Origin: Trifolium pratense | Taxonomy: Eukaryota > Streptophyta > Magnoliopsida > Fabales > Fabaceae | Direction of reading: 5' to 3' | NCBI RefSeq assembly: GCF_020283565.1 | Contig: NC_060061.1 | Location: forward strand, 39,593,362 to 39,657,361 | Length of the DNA: 64,000 nt | In this document: positions 41,652-56,383 of the stretch, one piece after another | Numbering within the stretch: position 1 is the stretch's first letter | Layout: each line of letters starts with the position of its first letter | Notes under the pieces: model-generated | What the model was told of the DNA's origin: nothing | The model's database searches: none | The model's input: only the letters and a program-made list of their open reading frames with translations | Program-made: the position numbers and the translations under genes

Positions 41652-42092
41652 AAAGAGATTAACTCGGTTAATAGAAAATCATATTATATATGTAATGAAT
41701 TAGAGTTCAAACTTAAAACACATCATTTATTCACCTTAAGGGTGCGTTTGATTCGTAAAACAGCAAGAACTGGACAGAACAGTACAAGACAGAATAAGAT
41801 AATACAGGACAGGACAAAACTGTACCGGAGAGATATAAGGCGATAATATTTTTATATTCGAAAATAAAATGGGCATTTTCGTATTTTTTATAGTTGTACT
41901 GTGGACAAAAAGTTGTCATTTGGTTCAGTGAGGGACAAAAAATCTTGTTTTTGTCTTGTCCCTTGCTGCCTAATTTGTTCAGTTCCATAACCTGTTTCAA
42001 ATAAGTTGTACAGTCCAGTCCCCTATTTTTTAGCAGTTCAAACGCACCCTAATAGTGAAATTTCTAACCACTAAACTATTTAAAGGAAAAAT
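41652..42092 (+). mobile_element. SINE interrupted by a MITE
   Basis: 41652-41738 (TTAACTCGGTTAATAGAAAA ... ATTAGAGTTCAAACTT) and 42052-42092 (TAGTGAAATTTCTAACCACT) together match the layout of the SINE at 13092-13275. They are split by a separate element at 41739-42051. The B box is weak (GAGTTCAAACTT). Confidence 0.55.
41739..42051. repeat. MITE inserted in a SINE
   Basis: Terminal inverted repeats AGGGTGCGTTTGATTCGTAA and the complement of TTTTTAGCAGTTCAAACGCACCCT. Subterminal sequences are rich in ACAGNACAG / CTGTCCTG motifs. Non-coding; the ORFs inside are shadows. Confidence 0.7.
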
Positions 42093-43743
42093 TAGATATC
42101 TCATTTTTTTTCAAAGGTGGACTAATAATTGTATTTTTTTCACAAGCACTATATATGTGCCATATTTTTTAGGAGGGTCCAGAATGAGACTTAACACTGA
42201 AGTTGAACTTTAATTTCCAACTCAGAAGCAGCCATATCAATTGAACAACCAAATCTGTCCAATTAATTTCTTTCATTGCACTGTTGTTCTGCATTTGTCT
42301 ACTTAATATGGTGGCCCCTCGCAACCGAAATAAAATGAAATGACTTTTGTCTTGCTAGACCAAAAAAAGTTAATCCAATAAAAAAGTTTTCTTTTTTTTT
42401 TTTATTAATATTCATATTCAAATAGGTTACAAAAAAAATTCATGGGTTGCTTTCCCACTTTAGCTATTCTCAGGAGTTCATCATTACCCAAGAAAAATAT
42501 GTGAATGATGTTATATTTATTTCTAAAACCAAGTCGAAGAATTGATTCAAGTGATAAATAATTTAGAATCGTTAAGCAAGTGGTCATTAGTGATTTGATC
42601 CTAGTGTATATAGAAAAAATTTAGTTGAGAGATATAGTTACCTTGTGTGCCCCACAAATTTTTCAACAGATATTAGTACTATTAAATAATATTTGAAATT
42701 TCGTACCTATAACATAGTAAAAAAAAATTTATAAATATTTTACATTTTTATTTCTTAAAAAGTTGGAATATAAATAAATTGTTCAGATTTTTTTATAAAA
42801 AGTAATGGCACATACACTAACTTTTTTAATTAAAAAAATTATTTATGTTTTGATTTTAAAAAATTTATTTACGTGAAAAATAAAAAATTATAGGTTTTTT
42901 TCATTTTAAAAAAAATATGAAACACAATTTTGGTACATATATTTATTTTCTGAAAAACTCAAAATTCTTGATTATTTTAAATAATAAAATATTCAGAATA
43001 TAAATATGTTCCAAAATTTTAAAAAAGTAGGACCAGGTTTTTTCCTCAAAAAATACTCACTTGTGTTTCCAATTCTTATAACTTTTTTTTAAAAAAATAA
43101 AAATGATTTTTTATTAAAATAATTGAAGAACTTTTTGGTAATATTATTGGATTTGTAGAGGTATAGACACTAAATATCGGGGTTCCAATAAATTTTTTAA
43201 AACCGAACTATTTGGATAGTGGGCCTAGTTGTTTGTCATCTCATCATCATACTCATGTCTTATGTATGAAGTTTTTTTTTTTTTTTTTACAAAAACGACA
43301 TAAGTCTAGGACAAGAAAACTAAACAACACAAAGCATAATGATCCTTACAAAGACAGACAGGTCGTATAGACTGTATTGCTCGACTCCAAGGTACACCGG
43401 TGAAAAACCACCTCCGAATCTAAATCCATGAAGCAAAGTAAATTTACACCAACTTCATCCATTATGCCACTTGCAATGCAATCTTGTATCAAATGTACAA
43501 AGTCATATTTATTCAACCATTATAAACATGTAATCTTCCAAACATATATTTTGGAAATGTCTCACAGAAACTAATGTAATTACATGTGATCATCATTTAA
43601 TTCACAGGCTAATAATAACTAATAACAAACCACACACTAGATCAATCAAAAAAAAAAAATCATTATTTCTAAAGCTAATATTTTTTAACTGCTATAGTTC
43701 TATATTGGCTTGGTGTTTGGTATTACTCTACTAAAAAAGTACA
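42093..43743. other. intergenic DNA downstream of the second receptor kinase
   Basis: AT-rich. A T20 run near 43270-43289, followed by moderately GC-rich sequence to about 43500, may be the 3' end of a truncated LINE on the minus strand. No intact gene. Confidence 0.45.
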
Positions 43744-46700
43744 TTATATATTTCTTGATGCAGAAGGAGTCTTTATGGTTGATGATGAAGAAGGTGTACT
43801 GCCTAGAAAGCTGACTGTTTTGCGGGAATCGGTGCTTGTAGATGTACTTCTCGTGGTATCTGAATCTGACATCATAGAACAAATGTTTTCAAGCTCTCTA
43901 ACCACTTCTGCCATTTTAGGACGCGGTTCTGGCTCGTCTTCAGAACACTTTAGGGCCAAATTTAAAAACTTCTCAGCATGATCAGATGGATAAGACCCCA
44001 TGCGTTCGTCAATAACTGAAGAAATCTTACCCGATTCGTATGCAACATTAACCTGAAAAGGATTTGGAGAAATGTTAGTGGCAAGCTTACTCTTATTAAT
44101 TTGGATGCCCTACAATGAAGAGAAGCATGAAATCAAGTGATCTCTCAACTCTTGAATAAAGATCAAACGACTTATATCTGACTTCAAAAAGAATGTAAGC
44201 AAATACCTCTCTAACAATATTTTTGCCATGTGAAATAGGGTGCATCCCAGTAAAAAGTTCAAGAAATACAATACCAAGACTGTAAACATCACTCTTGTCG
44301 GTCAAAGCACGAGTTAAGAAGTACTCCGGATCAAGGTAACCCTGCATATTTAAAACAGTGAAAGAACAATGAAGACAATTAAAGTTCGGCCAATTTTACC
44401 TACATCTCAAAATGCAGAGTGGCTGCAATTCCTTTGCCTACTTGTATTTAAATACTACGGTCCACATTCCAACGTGTATTTAAATACTCCGACCTTGTCC
44501 ACTTATCAATAACTATGAGCCTAACTTATTACGGTCCACATTCCAACTCGTATTTAAAATTTTAAATACTCCAACCATGTCCACTTATCAGTAACTAACT
44601 ATGAGCCTAAGCATGTAATTTCTACAATGAGATTACTAAATTTTATACATAATATAAAACATGCACAATTATAGAAAGATGAAATCTAGTGATGCAGGTC
44701 TTACCGGAGTCCCCTTTACCACTGTGGATACATGACCAGGTATAATTCCTTCAACATCTGGAACTGGGGCAAGCCTTGAAAGTCCAAAATCTGCGACTTT
44801 TGCAGTGAACTTAGAGTCCAATAATATGTTGTTTGACTTAACATCTCGATGAAATATTGGAGGATCAGCTTCTGTGTGTAGATACATGAGACCTTTAGCT
44901 GACTCTAATGCTATCTTCAATCTCATAGCAAAAGTCAAAGGCTTTTCTGATGTAACTGTAGTAAAACATTATTAAGGACACTATGAGAGGGTACGTGTGT
45001 TATTACTTATTAGAGATATAAATGAAAATGATTCATGTGTTACAACAATTGATGACACAAACTCTATTGTTACTAATTAGTAAAATGCAATGGAAACCAA
45101 AAACTATACTAACTAGACAAACTCAGTAAATTAGAAAAGTGAAACACATGATGTACCAGAAAGGTGGTCTCTTAGTGTGCCATTCGACATAAATTCATAA
45201 ACCAGCATCTGCAAGTCAATGGAATTTGTCGATGTTAAAACTTCCAAAAATCATATTAGTGTTAGTATCGAGCAATAATAATAGTAGAAGAAATGAGAAG
45301 AATAGAAAAAGAGAAAAAGGACACAAAGATATAACGTGGTTCAGCACACAGTGTGTGTGCCTAGTCCACGGTTGCACTAGAGAAGAGCTTTATTACTTGG
45401 TGTTTAGAAGTTTACAAGATGTCTATATATATAGCACTTAATGAGACATAACAGAAATAAAATAAGCGATGTGGGACTAATTTAGACCACACAACTCTAA
45501 CAATTCTCCCACTTGGGGTCTAAGTTTCAAACAACAACCACTTCTTGTAAACATTGAGCTCATCTGCTCATTCCCTAGTGCAACGCCTTCGTCTTCAATT
45601 ATCCTCGAAGGCCAGCTGAGGTTATGCAAAGCCTCAGCTTGTCAGTAGTGACAGTCTTGGTTAACATATCTGCTGGATTCTCTGATCCTGAGATCTTTAG
45701 CAATGACAACTCTCCATCATTTATTAGCTCCCTGATAAAATGGTATTTCAATTGAATATGCTTGCATCTAGAATGGAAGACTGGATTCTTAGCAAGAGAT
45801 AGAGCACTCTGACTATCACTGAACAATGGAGCATCATCTTGTTCTTTCCCCAATTCTTTGAGAAAATTCTGCAACCAAATCATCTCCTTAGCTGCTTCTG
45901 AGATGGCTATGTACTCGGCTTCGGTGGTTGAGAGAGCAACACTATGTTGAAGTTTAGACTTCCAACTCACAGCCGTACCTCCCAAAGTGAAAATGTAACC
46001 GGTGGTGCTTTTTCGAGTATCTAAATCTCCTCCCAAATCTGCATCTGAAAAACCTTGTAAGGAGATATTACCTTTTCTGAAGCACAAACACATCTCTGAT
46101 GTACCCTTCAAATATCTGAGTATCCATTTTACACCTTCCCAATGCTCCTTTGCTGGATTTGATAGGAACCTACTGACAACTCCCACTGCATGTGCTATAT
46201 CAGGTCTGGTACACACCATAGCATACATCAAACTCCCAACTGCTGACGCATATGGTACTTTTGACATGTAACATTTTTCTTCATCTATCTGCGAAGACTG
46301 ACTCTTTGAAAACTTCAAATGAGATCCCAGAGGAGTATTTCTGGTCTTGGCATCTTCAAGGCTAAATCTATCAAGTAACTTGTGTATATATTTCTCCTGA
46401 GACAATTTCAAAGTTCCTTCTGATCTGTTTCTGAGAATTCTCATACCAAGTATTTGTTTAGCTGGACCAAGATCCTTCATTTCAAAGTTTTCTGCTAACT
46501 TCTGCTTCAACCTGTTGATTTCTGCCATATTCGATCCTGCAATCAACATGTCATCAACATACACAGCAAGAATAATATAATTGTTAGCATATTTCTTAAC
46601 ATAGCAACAATGGTCCATGTTACATCTGTTGAATCCTGAGTTACTCATAAACTCATTAAACTTTTTGTACCACTGTCTCGGTGCTTGTTTCAAGCCATAT

Positions 46701-49700
46701 AAACTCTTATTAAGCTTGCATACAAGATTCTCCTTGCCTGGAACTTCAAAACCTTCTGGCTGAGTCATGTAAATGTCTTCCTCTAAATCTCCATGTAAAA
46801 ACGCAGTTTTGACATCTAACTGCTCTAAGTGAAGATTCTCTGCAGCTACAATACTCAAGATAACTCTGATGGTGGTCATCTTGACGACAGGAGAGAAGAT
46901 CTCTGTGAAGTCAATTCCATGTTTCTGTTGAAACCCTTTCACCACAAGTCTCGCCTTGTATCTTCTACTACCATCAGATTCTTCCTTTAACCTGTAGACC
47001 CATCTATTATGTAAAGCTTTCTTTTCTTTTGGCAACTTGGTCAAAGACCACGTTCCATTCTTTTCAAGAGATGTCATTTCATCTTTCATTGCTAGCTCCC
47101 ACTTAATAGAGTCATTCCCCTGCATAGCTTCACTAAAACATTCTGGTTCACCAGCATCAGTTAACAACAAATAATGTAATGAGGGAGAATACCTATCTGG
47201 TGGTACTGACATTCTGCTAGATCTTCTCGGAGGAGTTGATGGTTCTGATTCTGACTCAACCTCAATACCTGTATTCTGGCTTTTAATGGCTATATCACTT
47301 TCTGAAATTTCTTCAAGTGTTGCCTTTTCAGGAAGTTCTGGTACTTTACTAGCACCCACAGATTCTGCAGAAAGTCTGTCCTTATAAAATAAATTTTCAT
47401 TAAAAGTGACATTCCTGCTTCTGATGATTTTCTTGTTTTGGTCATCCCAAAACCTGTAGCCATACATGTCAGATCGATAACCAATGAAATAACACTTTCT
47501 TGCTTTCGGGTCCAGTTTATCTCTATTACAAGAGTCAATTAGTATATATGAAACACAACCACAGATTCTTAAATGTGAAAGTTTTACCTCCTTTCCTGAC
47601 CATACTTCTTCCGGCAATTGATAATTCAAAGGAACTGATGGTCCTCTATTGATGAGATATGCTGCTGTGTTTATTGCTTCTGCCCAAAATACTTTAGGCA
47701 AACCAGATTGGATCCGGATACATCTAGCTCTTTCGTTTAAGGTTCTGTTCATCCTTTCTGCAACACCATTTTGTTCAGGTGTTCCTGGTATTGTCTTAAT
47801 CATTCTGATCCCATGTTCTGAACAGAAATCTTTAAACTCTTGACTATCATACTCTCCACCATTATCAGATTTCAGACTTTTAATCTTTAGACCTGTCTGA
47901 TTTTCAACTTCTACTTTCCACCTTTTAAATACAGAAAACACATCTGATTTATTTTTAAGAAAATAAACCCATACCTTTCTGGTGGAGTCATCGATAAAGG
48001 TGATGTAATAGCATGAGCCTCCAATAGATTTCACCGGAGCTGGTCCCCAAACATCTGTATGCACCAATTCTAGCTTTTCAACTTTGGAATTCTTCCCTGT
48101 TCTTGAGAAGCTAACCTTTTTCTGCTTTCCAAAGATACAATGTTCACAGACACCAACATCAACATGCTTCAAGTTTGATAACTTACCCTTTGTTGCCATA
48201 AGTTTCATTCCTTTTTCACTCATGTGCCCAAGTCTTTGATGCCATAAGGATGAATTATTGACAACCTCAGTAACTGCTATCATATCTTCATCTGCAACCA
48301 TGTAAAGAGACCCTTGCTTCTTACCACGAGCCACAACAAGATTACCTTTTGTTACCTTCCAAGCTCCATCTCCAAAAGTGGTGTAATGTCCTTCACTATC
48401 CAACTGCCCTATAGATATCAGATTTCTTTTTAAGGCTGGAATGTGTCTGACATTGTGCAATGTCCAAAGAGTTCCACTAGAGGTCCTGATGTCAATATTG
48501 CCCCTTCCGACAATGTCAAGAGGTTTTCCATCTGCAAGATAAACTTTTCCAAACCTTCCAGAAACATAATTAGATAACAATTCTTTACAAGGAGTGGTGT
48601 GGAATGACGCACCTGAATCCATAACCCATGAATCAACAGGACTATCCAAGCTACATATTAATGCATCATCAAATTCATCAGTTGCTGCATTTGCGGATTC
48701 ATCATCATCATGCTTTTTATTTCTGTGACTCTTGTTCTTCTTTGGTGCCTTGCACTGATTGGTAAAGTGGCCTATCTTGTCACAATTCCAACAAACAATA
48801 TCACTTCGAAACTTTGTCTGACCTTTCCCTCTTGACTTTGATCTACCTCGACCATTCTGAGACTTTTGAGTTGTCCTTCCTCTGCTTTCAGTATTCAATG
48901 CTGAATTAGAAACATGACTGGAAGACTCCCCTGAGGCTCTCCTGCGAACATCTTCGCTTAAGATCAAGTTACGGATGTCATTGAGCTTCAATGTGTTATC
49001 CCCTGTAGAACTACTGACTGCTGTAACAGTTGCATCCCAACTATCCGGTAGTGATGACAATAGGATCAGTGCTTTCACCTCATCCTCAAATTTAATCTGC
49101 ACTGATTCCAACTGGGAGAGAATAGTATTAAATTCATTAATATGATTAGTTATAGAAATACCTTCTCCCATCTTGAGGTTGAACAACCGCCGCATCAAAT
49201 ATACTTTGTTGGCTGCAGACGGCTTCTCGTACATATCTGATAACGCCTTTATCAAACCTGCAGTAGTCGTCTCGTTCACAATGTTGAATGCAACATTCTT
49301 GGCCAATGTCAATCTGATCACGCCAAGAGCTTGTCGATCTAACAAAACCCAATCTTCCTGCTTCATGTCATCTGGCTTCTTCCCTGACAAGGGTTGATAT
49401 AACTTCTTCTGGTAGAGATAATCCTCTATCTGCATCTTCCAAAAACTGAAGTCTCTGCCATCAAACCTCTCAATCTTCACCTTCCCTTCTTCTAACGCCA
49501 TTGCTCGACTATCTCCTCTAAACTGAGAAGACTCCCACTAATTCCTCTAAACTAAGGAATTCCCTTGGAATAACCAAAGGCTCTTGATACCAATTGTTAG
49601 TATCGAGCAATAATAATAGTAGAAGAAATGAGAAGAATAGAAAAAGAGAAAAAGGACACAAAGATATAACATGGTTCAGCACACAGTGTGTGTGCCTAGT

Positions 49701-52700
49701 CCACGGTTGCACTAGAGAAGAGCTTTATTACTTGGTGTTTAGAAGTTTACAAGATGTCTATATATATAGCACTTAATGAGACATAACAGAAATAAAATAA
49801 GCGATGTGGGACTAATTTAGACCACACAACTCTAACAATTAGAATCCAATACAGTGATTGATACAACAAAATACTAACATGAAATCTAGCAAATTTTGAA
49901 ATTTCTAAATTTTGAAACAAAATTTACCTGTTCACCTTCTTCATCACAGTATCCAACCAGAGACACAAGGTTACGATGATGTAGCCTTGATAGTATTGAT
50001 ATTTCTGTAAGGAACTCCTTCTCACCTTGTAGTGATCCTTGCTGTGCACGCTTTATGGCTACCACAGTGCCATTAGAAAGAATACCTTTATAAACCTTCC
50101 CATAGCCTCCTTGTCCAATTTGAGCATTGTTGTCAAAATTGTTTGTAGCAGCGGACAACTCTTCATAAGTAAAGGCTCTTGTGCCATCAATTTGTATTGA
50201 GATCTTAGATGCTGTGAATAAACACAAATCTGTATTAATATATATGCTTTAATTCTATAAGAAACTCATTAGTATTACCAATCAGATAGGGTTTGTAACA
50301 TTAAATTTTTGGATCCTTTAATGTCATTGTTTAGCTATGAAGCAGTAACATCGCCACAACACTGACAATGATACATAGATACCAGTAATAATTTGAGAAA
50401 ATAGAAGTGATTGGATATAACTACATGTGCCGGTGTCAGCATCAGACACACCTTAAATCTGTAGTGTCGGTGCTATATATAGGAGCTTAAAGCTTATGCA
50501 AAATATATAAAGGTAAACAGTTTTCATAAGGGAAAAGAAATCAAAGGAACATACATTAGATATGTAATCATTTTAGTATGCAAATATGCTAAATGAAGGT
50601 TTGTGTGAAAACATTAAGACTACTTAAACAATGGTAAAGATGATTACTTTTCAAATTTAGTTAAGTCATAAATTGATGGTAAGAAGGAACTCACAATGGC
50701 GTGGCTTGGAAACTGCATCATGACGTCTTAATCTTATTCTTAATATTAAAAGAATAAAAACAGCAGACAACGATATTACACACGCAATTGAGCCTAAGAT
50801 TATGCCAACCAAAGCACCCGTGCTTATGCCAGATTTTGAAGAAGTGTTAGTCCCTGCAACGATATTGAAAAGCATGAGGACAATCATATGACAATTGCAA
50901 ATATGGTATTCATTTCTTGATATATTCATAAAAGTATGGTTTAGAGTCCGACATTAAATGTGATATGAACTGAAAATGAGTTTATGGGGTTGATTTAGCC
51001 TCAACCCAATTTTTAAGTGGAATCAGAGTCTATCCAAGATCTGTTGGGTCACAGGCAATCATGCCACTCGGGTCACACTTCAAATGTCCAGTACTGAGCA
51101 CAAGTGTGTGTGTTAAGAGTCTGGCATTGGGTGAGATACGATCTTGAAATGTGTTTATAAGTAGGAGACATCTCTCACCTTAAAAACTCATTTTGTAGGA
51201 TTGAGGTAGGCCCAACTCAAATTTTAAGAAGTAAAAAGCTTCCATGAAAAGTTTCCAAAACTTACCATTATTATAAGGAACCAGGTCCATCAGGTCATAA
51301 GGCCCAAACAAATCACGGTTAGGAATAACCCATCCAGTGAACATGTTTCTGATCCGTTGGATCTCAGTTGAATTGAAAGTATGAGAACTATTTTTATCAA
51401 CATATTCAGGAAAAATCTTCAAGATCATTAAAACTCGAGGTCCTACTTGCCAATCAAAAGTATAGCTTATCTGATTGGCATGTAACTTAAGATTTGAAGT
51501 CAAGTATTCCTCAAATGTATTGAAATATGGAGGGAAATATGAAAAACCAGGACTTCTCAATCGATAACCAATAATCAATGGAGCCACACAGAAACAATTC
51601 ACATAGAATTCATAAGGAGGTGGACATCTTTGATTTGGACAAGGGTCACTGAAGTTTGTAGGAGATGTGCCATTTGTTTCACTTCTAGCTCCTTCAACTT
51701 TACAGAACTGATTCAGTGTGTTATCTGAACATAGGGGATTCCCATCAAGCCTGAAATACAGTAATCTAAAGTTGAAATTCTTGACCTTCTGAAAATGACA
51801 CACTTTTTTAACATGCACAACAATGCATGAGACATAACAACGCGGAAGTCTCTACTACTATGATTTCGGTACAAACTCCACAAAAAGTTTAGAGAACCTT
51901 ACAAGAGTGTAACATTTGGTGGAAGGTTAGTACTCCCTGATATGCTTATAAATCGGTTGTTTTGCAACTCTCTGCAAGATTAGAAATCAAGTTTCAGAAA
52001 AATAAAAAGCGCAAAAGTGATACTCATTAGCATCTATGAAAAGGGAAATACAAATGAGTCAACTACAGTATATTGGCAAGAAAACATCTAGATAAATAAA
52101 CATCAATATTAAGGCTGCATTTATGCTACAGCACATTCCTCAACAAAAACGAACATTCATTATGTTAGCAGCCAACACTCGGTGGGATTTAGTCCCACAT
52201 CGGATAGATAGGACTCTTGAGAAGAGTTTATAAAGAGGAGGCAATCCTCACCATACAAGCTGGTTTTGTAAGGATGAGTTAGGCCTCGATATTCGTGACA
52301 TGGTATCAGAGCCTATCGGGTCTATCGTTGGGCTTCCGACATCGTTCACGCTTCAGGCCCATTGGGCCGGGCTGAAGCGTGAGGGGGTGTGTTAGCAGCC
52401 AACACTCGGTGGGATTTAGTCCCACATCGGATAGATAGGACTCTTGAGAAGAGTTTATAAAGAGGAGGCAATCCTCACCTTACAAGCTGGTGTTGTAAGG
52501 ATGGTTAGGCCTCGATATTCGTGACACATTATTCATACACGCGCTAGAAGAGAAACATTGAAGAAATTATCATTTTAGATCTTACAATTGCAATCTTTCT
52601 GCAGCATTTGAAATCTTGTTCTGCCAAATTGTGGAAGGAACACTCCCACTCAATAAATTGTTTGCAAGAGACCTAACAGAAAGAATAATATTAGTAAAAA

Positions 52701-55700
52701 AAAGCTATTCTTATATAACATGATTGATTGAAATAAGATATATAAATCATACTAGTTAGTACTAGTAGTAATTAGTAAAAAAAATCAATATATTAAGTGA
52801 GATAGGGTGAAAGATATCAACTCTTTTTGAAGTTAATAACATAAAGTATTCAGTAAGATTGTTATTTGAAGAAAAAAGGATGAAACAAAAAGACAACTTA
52901 CAATTTCTGGAGACGTCGAAGACGAGAAAAATTGGATGGAATAGTTCCGGTAAGATTGTTGTTCGATAAAATACTGCACATATCCCCAGTGGAAAAATAA
53001 TTAAAGCAGATTTATCTTGTGACCAGTAAACACCTATGTGGATCATATTGACATGATATATAATTAAATGCAAAAAAAATATAGAAAAAAAGATTAAAAA
53101 GATAGAGATTATTACATGGTTGTGATATTTTCACCAAGCTTATTAGGAGGAATTGATTCATTCAACTGATTGAAGCTGAGGTCACTGGAATTTGGACAAT
53201 AATCAGTGGTTGATAAATGCAATTAGGTCACTGGAATTAGTGAAACGATCACTTATATCAATGCATAACTTACATATAAAGGAGGTGTGGTATCTGGCTT
53301 AAATCAGGAATTGGTCCTTGCAAGTTGCAATTCCTAAGGCTCCTGAGTGTACCAACAAACAAACAACATTGAGATTCAATCAAACCTTTCTCCAAACCAA
53401 ACTAAACTTATGATATTTTGCCGAATTTTTTTATTAAGTTGAGGTAATGATAATGTTCGAAGAGTGAATAAGTTTTTCGCCTTTGTTTGTAGTTCCTCGT
53501 CAACAATCACTTTTTTGTATAATTTTCATTGTTATATTGTATGAGAAATTATTCACAAAGATTTTTTAGTATCTGAAATTTGTACTATACACCTTAAAAA
53601 TTAAAATAAAAGTTCTAGAACTTCATATCCATTCCTTCAAGTTCAACTTGCAAAACATACTTATAGACAAGGGGTTACAAAAGTCACTTACAACTTCACC
53701 AGTTTTGACATGTTGGCATAAGTATCTGGAATGCTATTTCCACGAAAGTTATTGTTGTCGAGTTGGCTGCAAGAAAAAGAAAGTCCAAAACAACACATTA
53801 AGAACTACTTAACAAAACAGTTATAAGCATGAACAATCATATTGGCATTGGCAAAACATGTACTTCTTTGTTTTCAATCACTTCTCCTAACAATTTCACC
53901 TATGTAGCGCGGACACTTCTCAGTGATCGGCACCAACACAACACTCACACATATTAGTTTGTATTCAATTACAACTATTTTCTCAAATTTTGTTATCGAT
54001 GTCTCGTGTCTGGTCTATGGTGTGCTTGATAGCTTCTCCCAACCAAATATTCAAATGGGATTACAAGTTGCAACATAAAAAACATGCTTTCGTCGAAACA
54101 AAAATTTAATCTTTATCTTTTTTCCTGAGCAAACAAAAAGTTTAAAAAACACAATTATCCATAGTGCAAGACTAGTTTACTTATGTCGGGCTATTGCCCT
54201 CATTAGTATAAAAAAAAAACTAATTTATTTATTTTTAATACTTTAAAGTTGGAGTTTATTAATCACTTGAGCACACACTATCTTTCCTTAGTCGGTGATA
54301 CTAGATGGATTCCCTATTGCTATGCTAGCTTCCTTGGGGTTGGTAAGGCGAAATGGGGCTACACTAGCCCATTGAGTGTTCTACCTCGGACCATCGACAT
54401 CATATGCTCTACTGAAATAGATTTCGTGTGGTAGAAGGCAGATGAATTTAGCTTCTTACTAAGAGCCAGAGACCCAAGGCCGGCTAGTCTTTTTTTGGGC
54501 CTCTTGACTCATGATTGTTAAAGATCATGTCATGTAGAGTGCGAGCTAGGGTTTAAGTAAATGGACGTTAAGTTGGGCAGAAGGAAAATAGACTCCTAGT
54601 GTGAAGGTAGCTTGTCTCGAGTTTAATGCTCACGGAAATTCCCACTTGCTTTGCGGGTAGCCGAGCTGGGTTTTCTTAAATTAAAGTTAATTAAAGAGGA
54701 AGCCAAAATCAAATGCGAGCGCTCCTACACTATACGGCTTTTTGGTGTCGCCCTATCTTATCTTGCCTTTAAAACCCTCAATTTGATGCTTATTAATCTA
54801 TTATATAGAATACACATTGGACAGAATAAGAAAGCATACAGTATAGTCAAGTTTGGCGTTTTGGATAGCTCAGGTGGAAGAATTCCTGAGAAGTTATTGT
54901 TGTCCAGAAGTCTGCAAATCAAGATAAACATCTTGTCAACAAAACATAGTATAATTTACACACAATAATTATAATTTAAATGTTAATGTTTGTTATGTCA
55001 ACAATATCCAAACACCAACTTACAGATGAATAAGGTTTGGTAATTTTGAAAGTTCTGCTGGAATTTGCCCGCTAAGGGAGTTATTGTTCATGTGACTGCT
55101 CCAATATTAAGGGAAAAAAATAACAAAACATTAATTATATATTTTTTTCATTATTTTCTTGGTCATTGAATTTTCATTTGGAAAAAAAAAACTTACAAGT
55201 GCTTTGTTTTGTTCAAATTTGCAAATGATAAAGGTATTGGTCCTGATAATTTGTTATCATCAATTTGCATTATACGTAGGTTTGGAAGAAAGCCAAGTTC
55301 CTCTGGCACTGGTCCTGTTAATTCATTTCCACTTAGGAATCTGCACAAAATAAAATCATTTTTTATCACTAAAAAAATATTTAGTGATGTTGCTTAATTT
55401 TCATGTTAAAGCATTATACTCTTTTTTTTATGTAACCATTTTAATTTGTGTTAAATATCACCCTACAGGAACCAATATTTAAATTGAATTTATTTAGAAG
55501 AAATTCATGGCTATACAAAGGGTGTTTATGTAACAAATATTATATTTTTGTTTCTAATTCGTAAATTAGGTATCATCTGCATACAATTATAAAGACTAAT
55601 TTTTCATGTCTTGTGGGATCCAAATGGACGACAAACTTTTTCTAAGAGTTTTAACATTGATGTATGGTCAGAATAATAAATATTATATATCTAAAATGAG

Positions 55701-56337
55701 TGAGTTTTTTTTTTTTTTGAACAAAAATGAGTAAGAATTTATAATGTTAATAAAGGGAATTTAAGGCACAACTTACATTAGTTCCAAAGATTTGATATTG
55801 CCAATTTCCACTGGAATTTCCCCACTTATGTTGTTCCACATGAAATCCCTTTATTAGGATAAAAAGAAAAAAAATTCAAATTGGTTGAAACACTCAAAAT
55901 TGTCAAATTAATACTCCTCAAGAAAAAGAGGCATATGGTAATTGCTAAATGGAAAATCTTCATTTCAACATCCTGAGTTCAGCTAGAGTTAGTCTTACAA
56001 TATTTTCAAATAAGCTAAGTTGCCAATATCTGGTGCTAATTTTCCAGACAAGTTCAATTTCAGTAGTTCCCTACAGTCAAGAAAAATACACTTAATATAG
56101 AGTGATGAATATGAATATTGATATTGATATCTTGTCAAACATATTATAAGGATATATGTGTGTATATAGTTTATCAAGAACTCGAAATTTGCATATGTTT
56201 AAGTTTGAAATCGAAATTTTCTATTTCTCCACACTTAAAAATGTATGAGTCTGGTCTTTAGATTATTTAATAAAAACTAATTTTGGTTGGCTATTATTTG
56301 GCAAAAAAAATGTAAATGTTTTCTGTACGAAATTGTA

Positions 56338-56383
<46 letters not shown>

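Larger units (their letters stand above)
45260..49837 (-). mobile_element. complete Ty1/copia retrotransposon in intron 16 of the second receptor kinase (4,578 bp)
   Basis: LTRs at 45260-45502 and 49595-49837 are each 243 bp, begin TGTTAG and end CTAACA. They differ at one position (G at 45336, A at 49671). The target duplication ATTAG lies at 45255-45259 and 49838-49842. It lies in the same orientation as the host gene. The minus-strand order is 5' LTR (49837-49595), primer-binding site, polyprotein, polypurine tract, 3' LTR. The host intron without the element would be about 130 bp. Confidence 0.96.
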
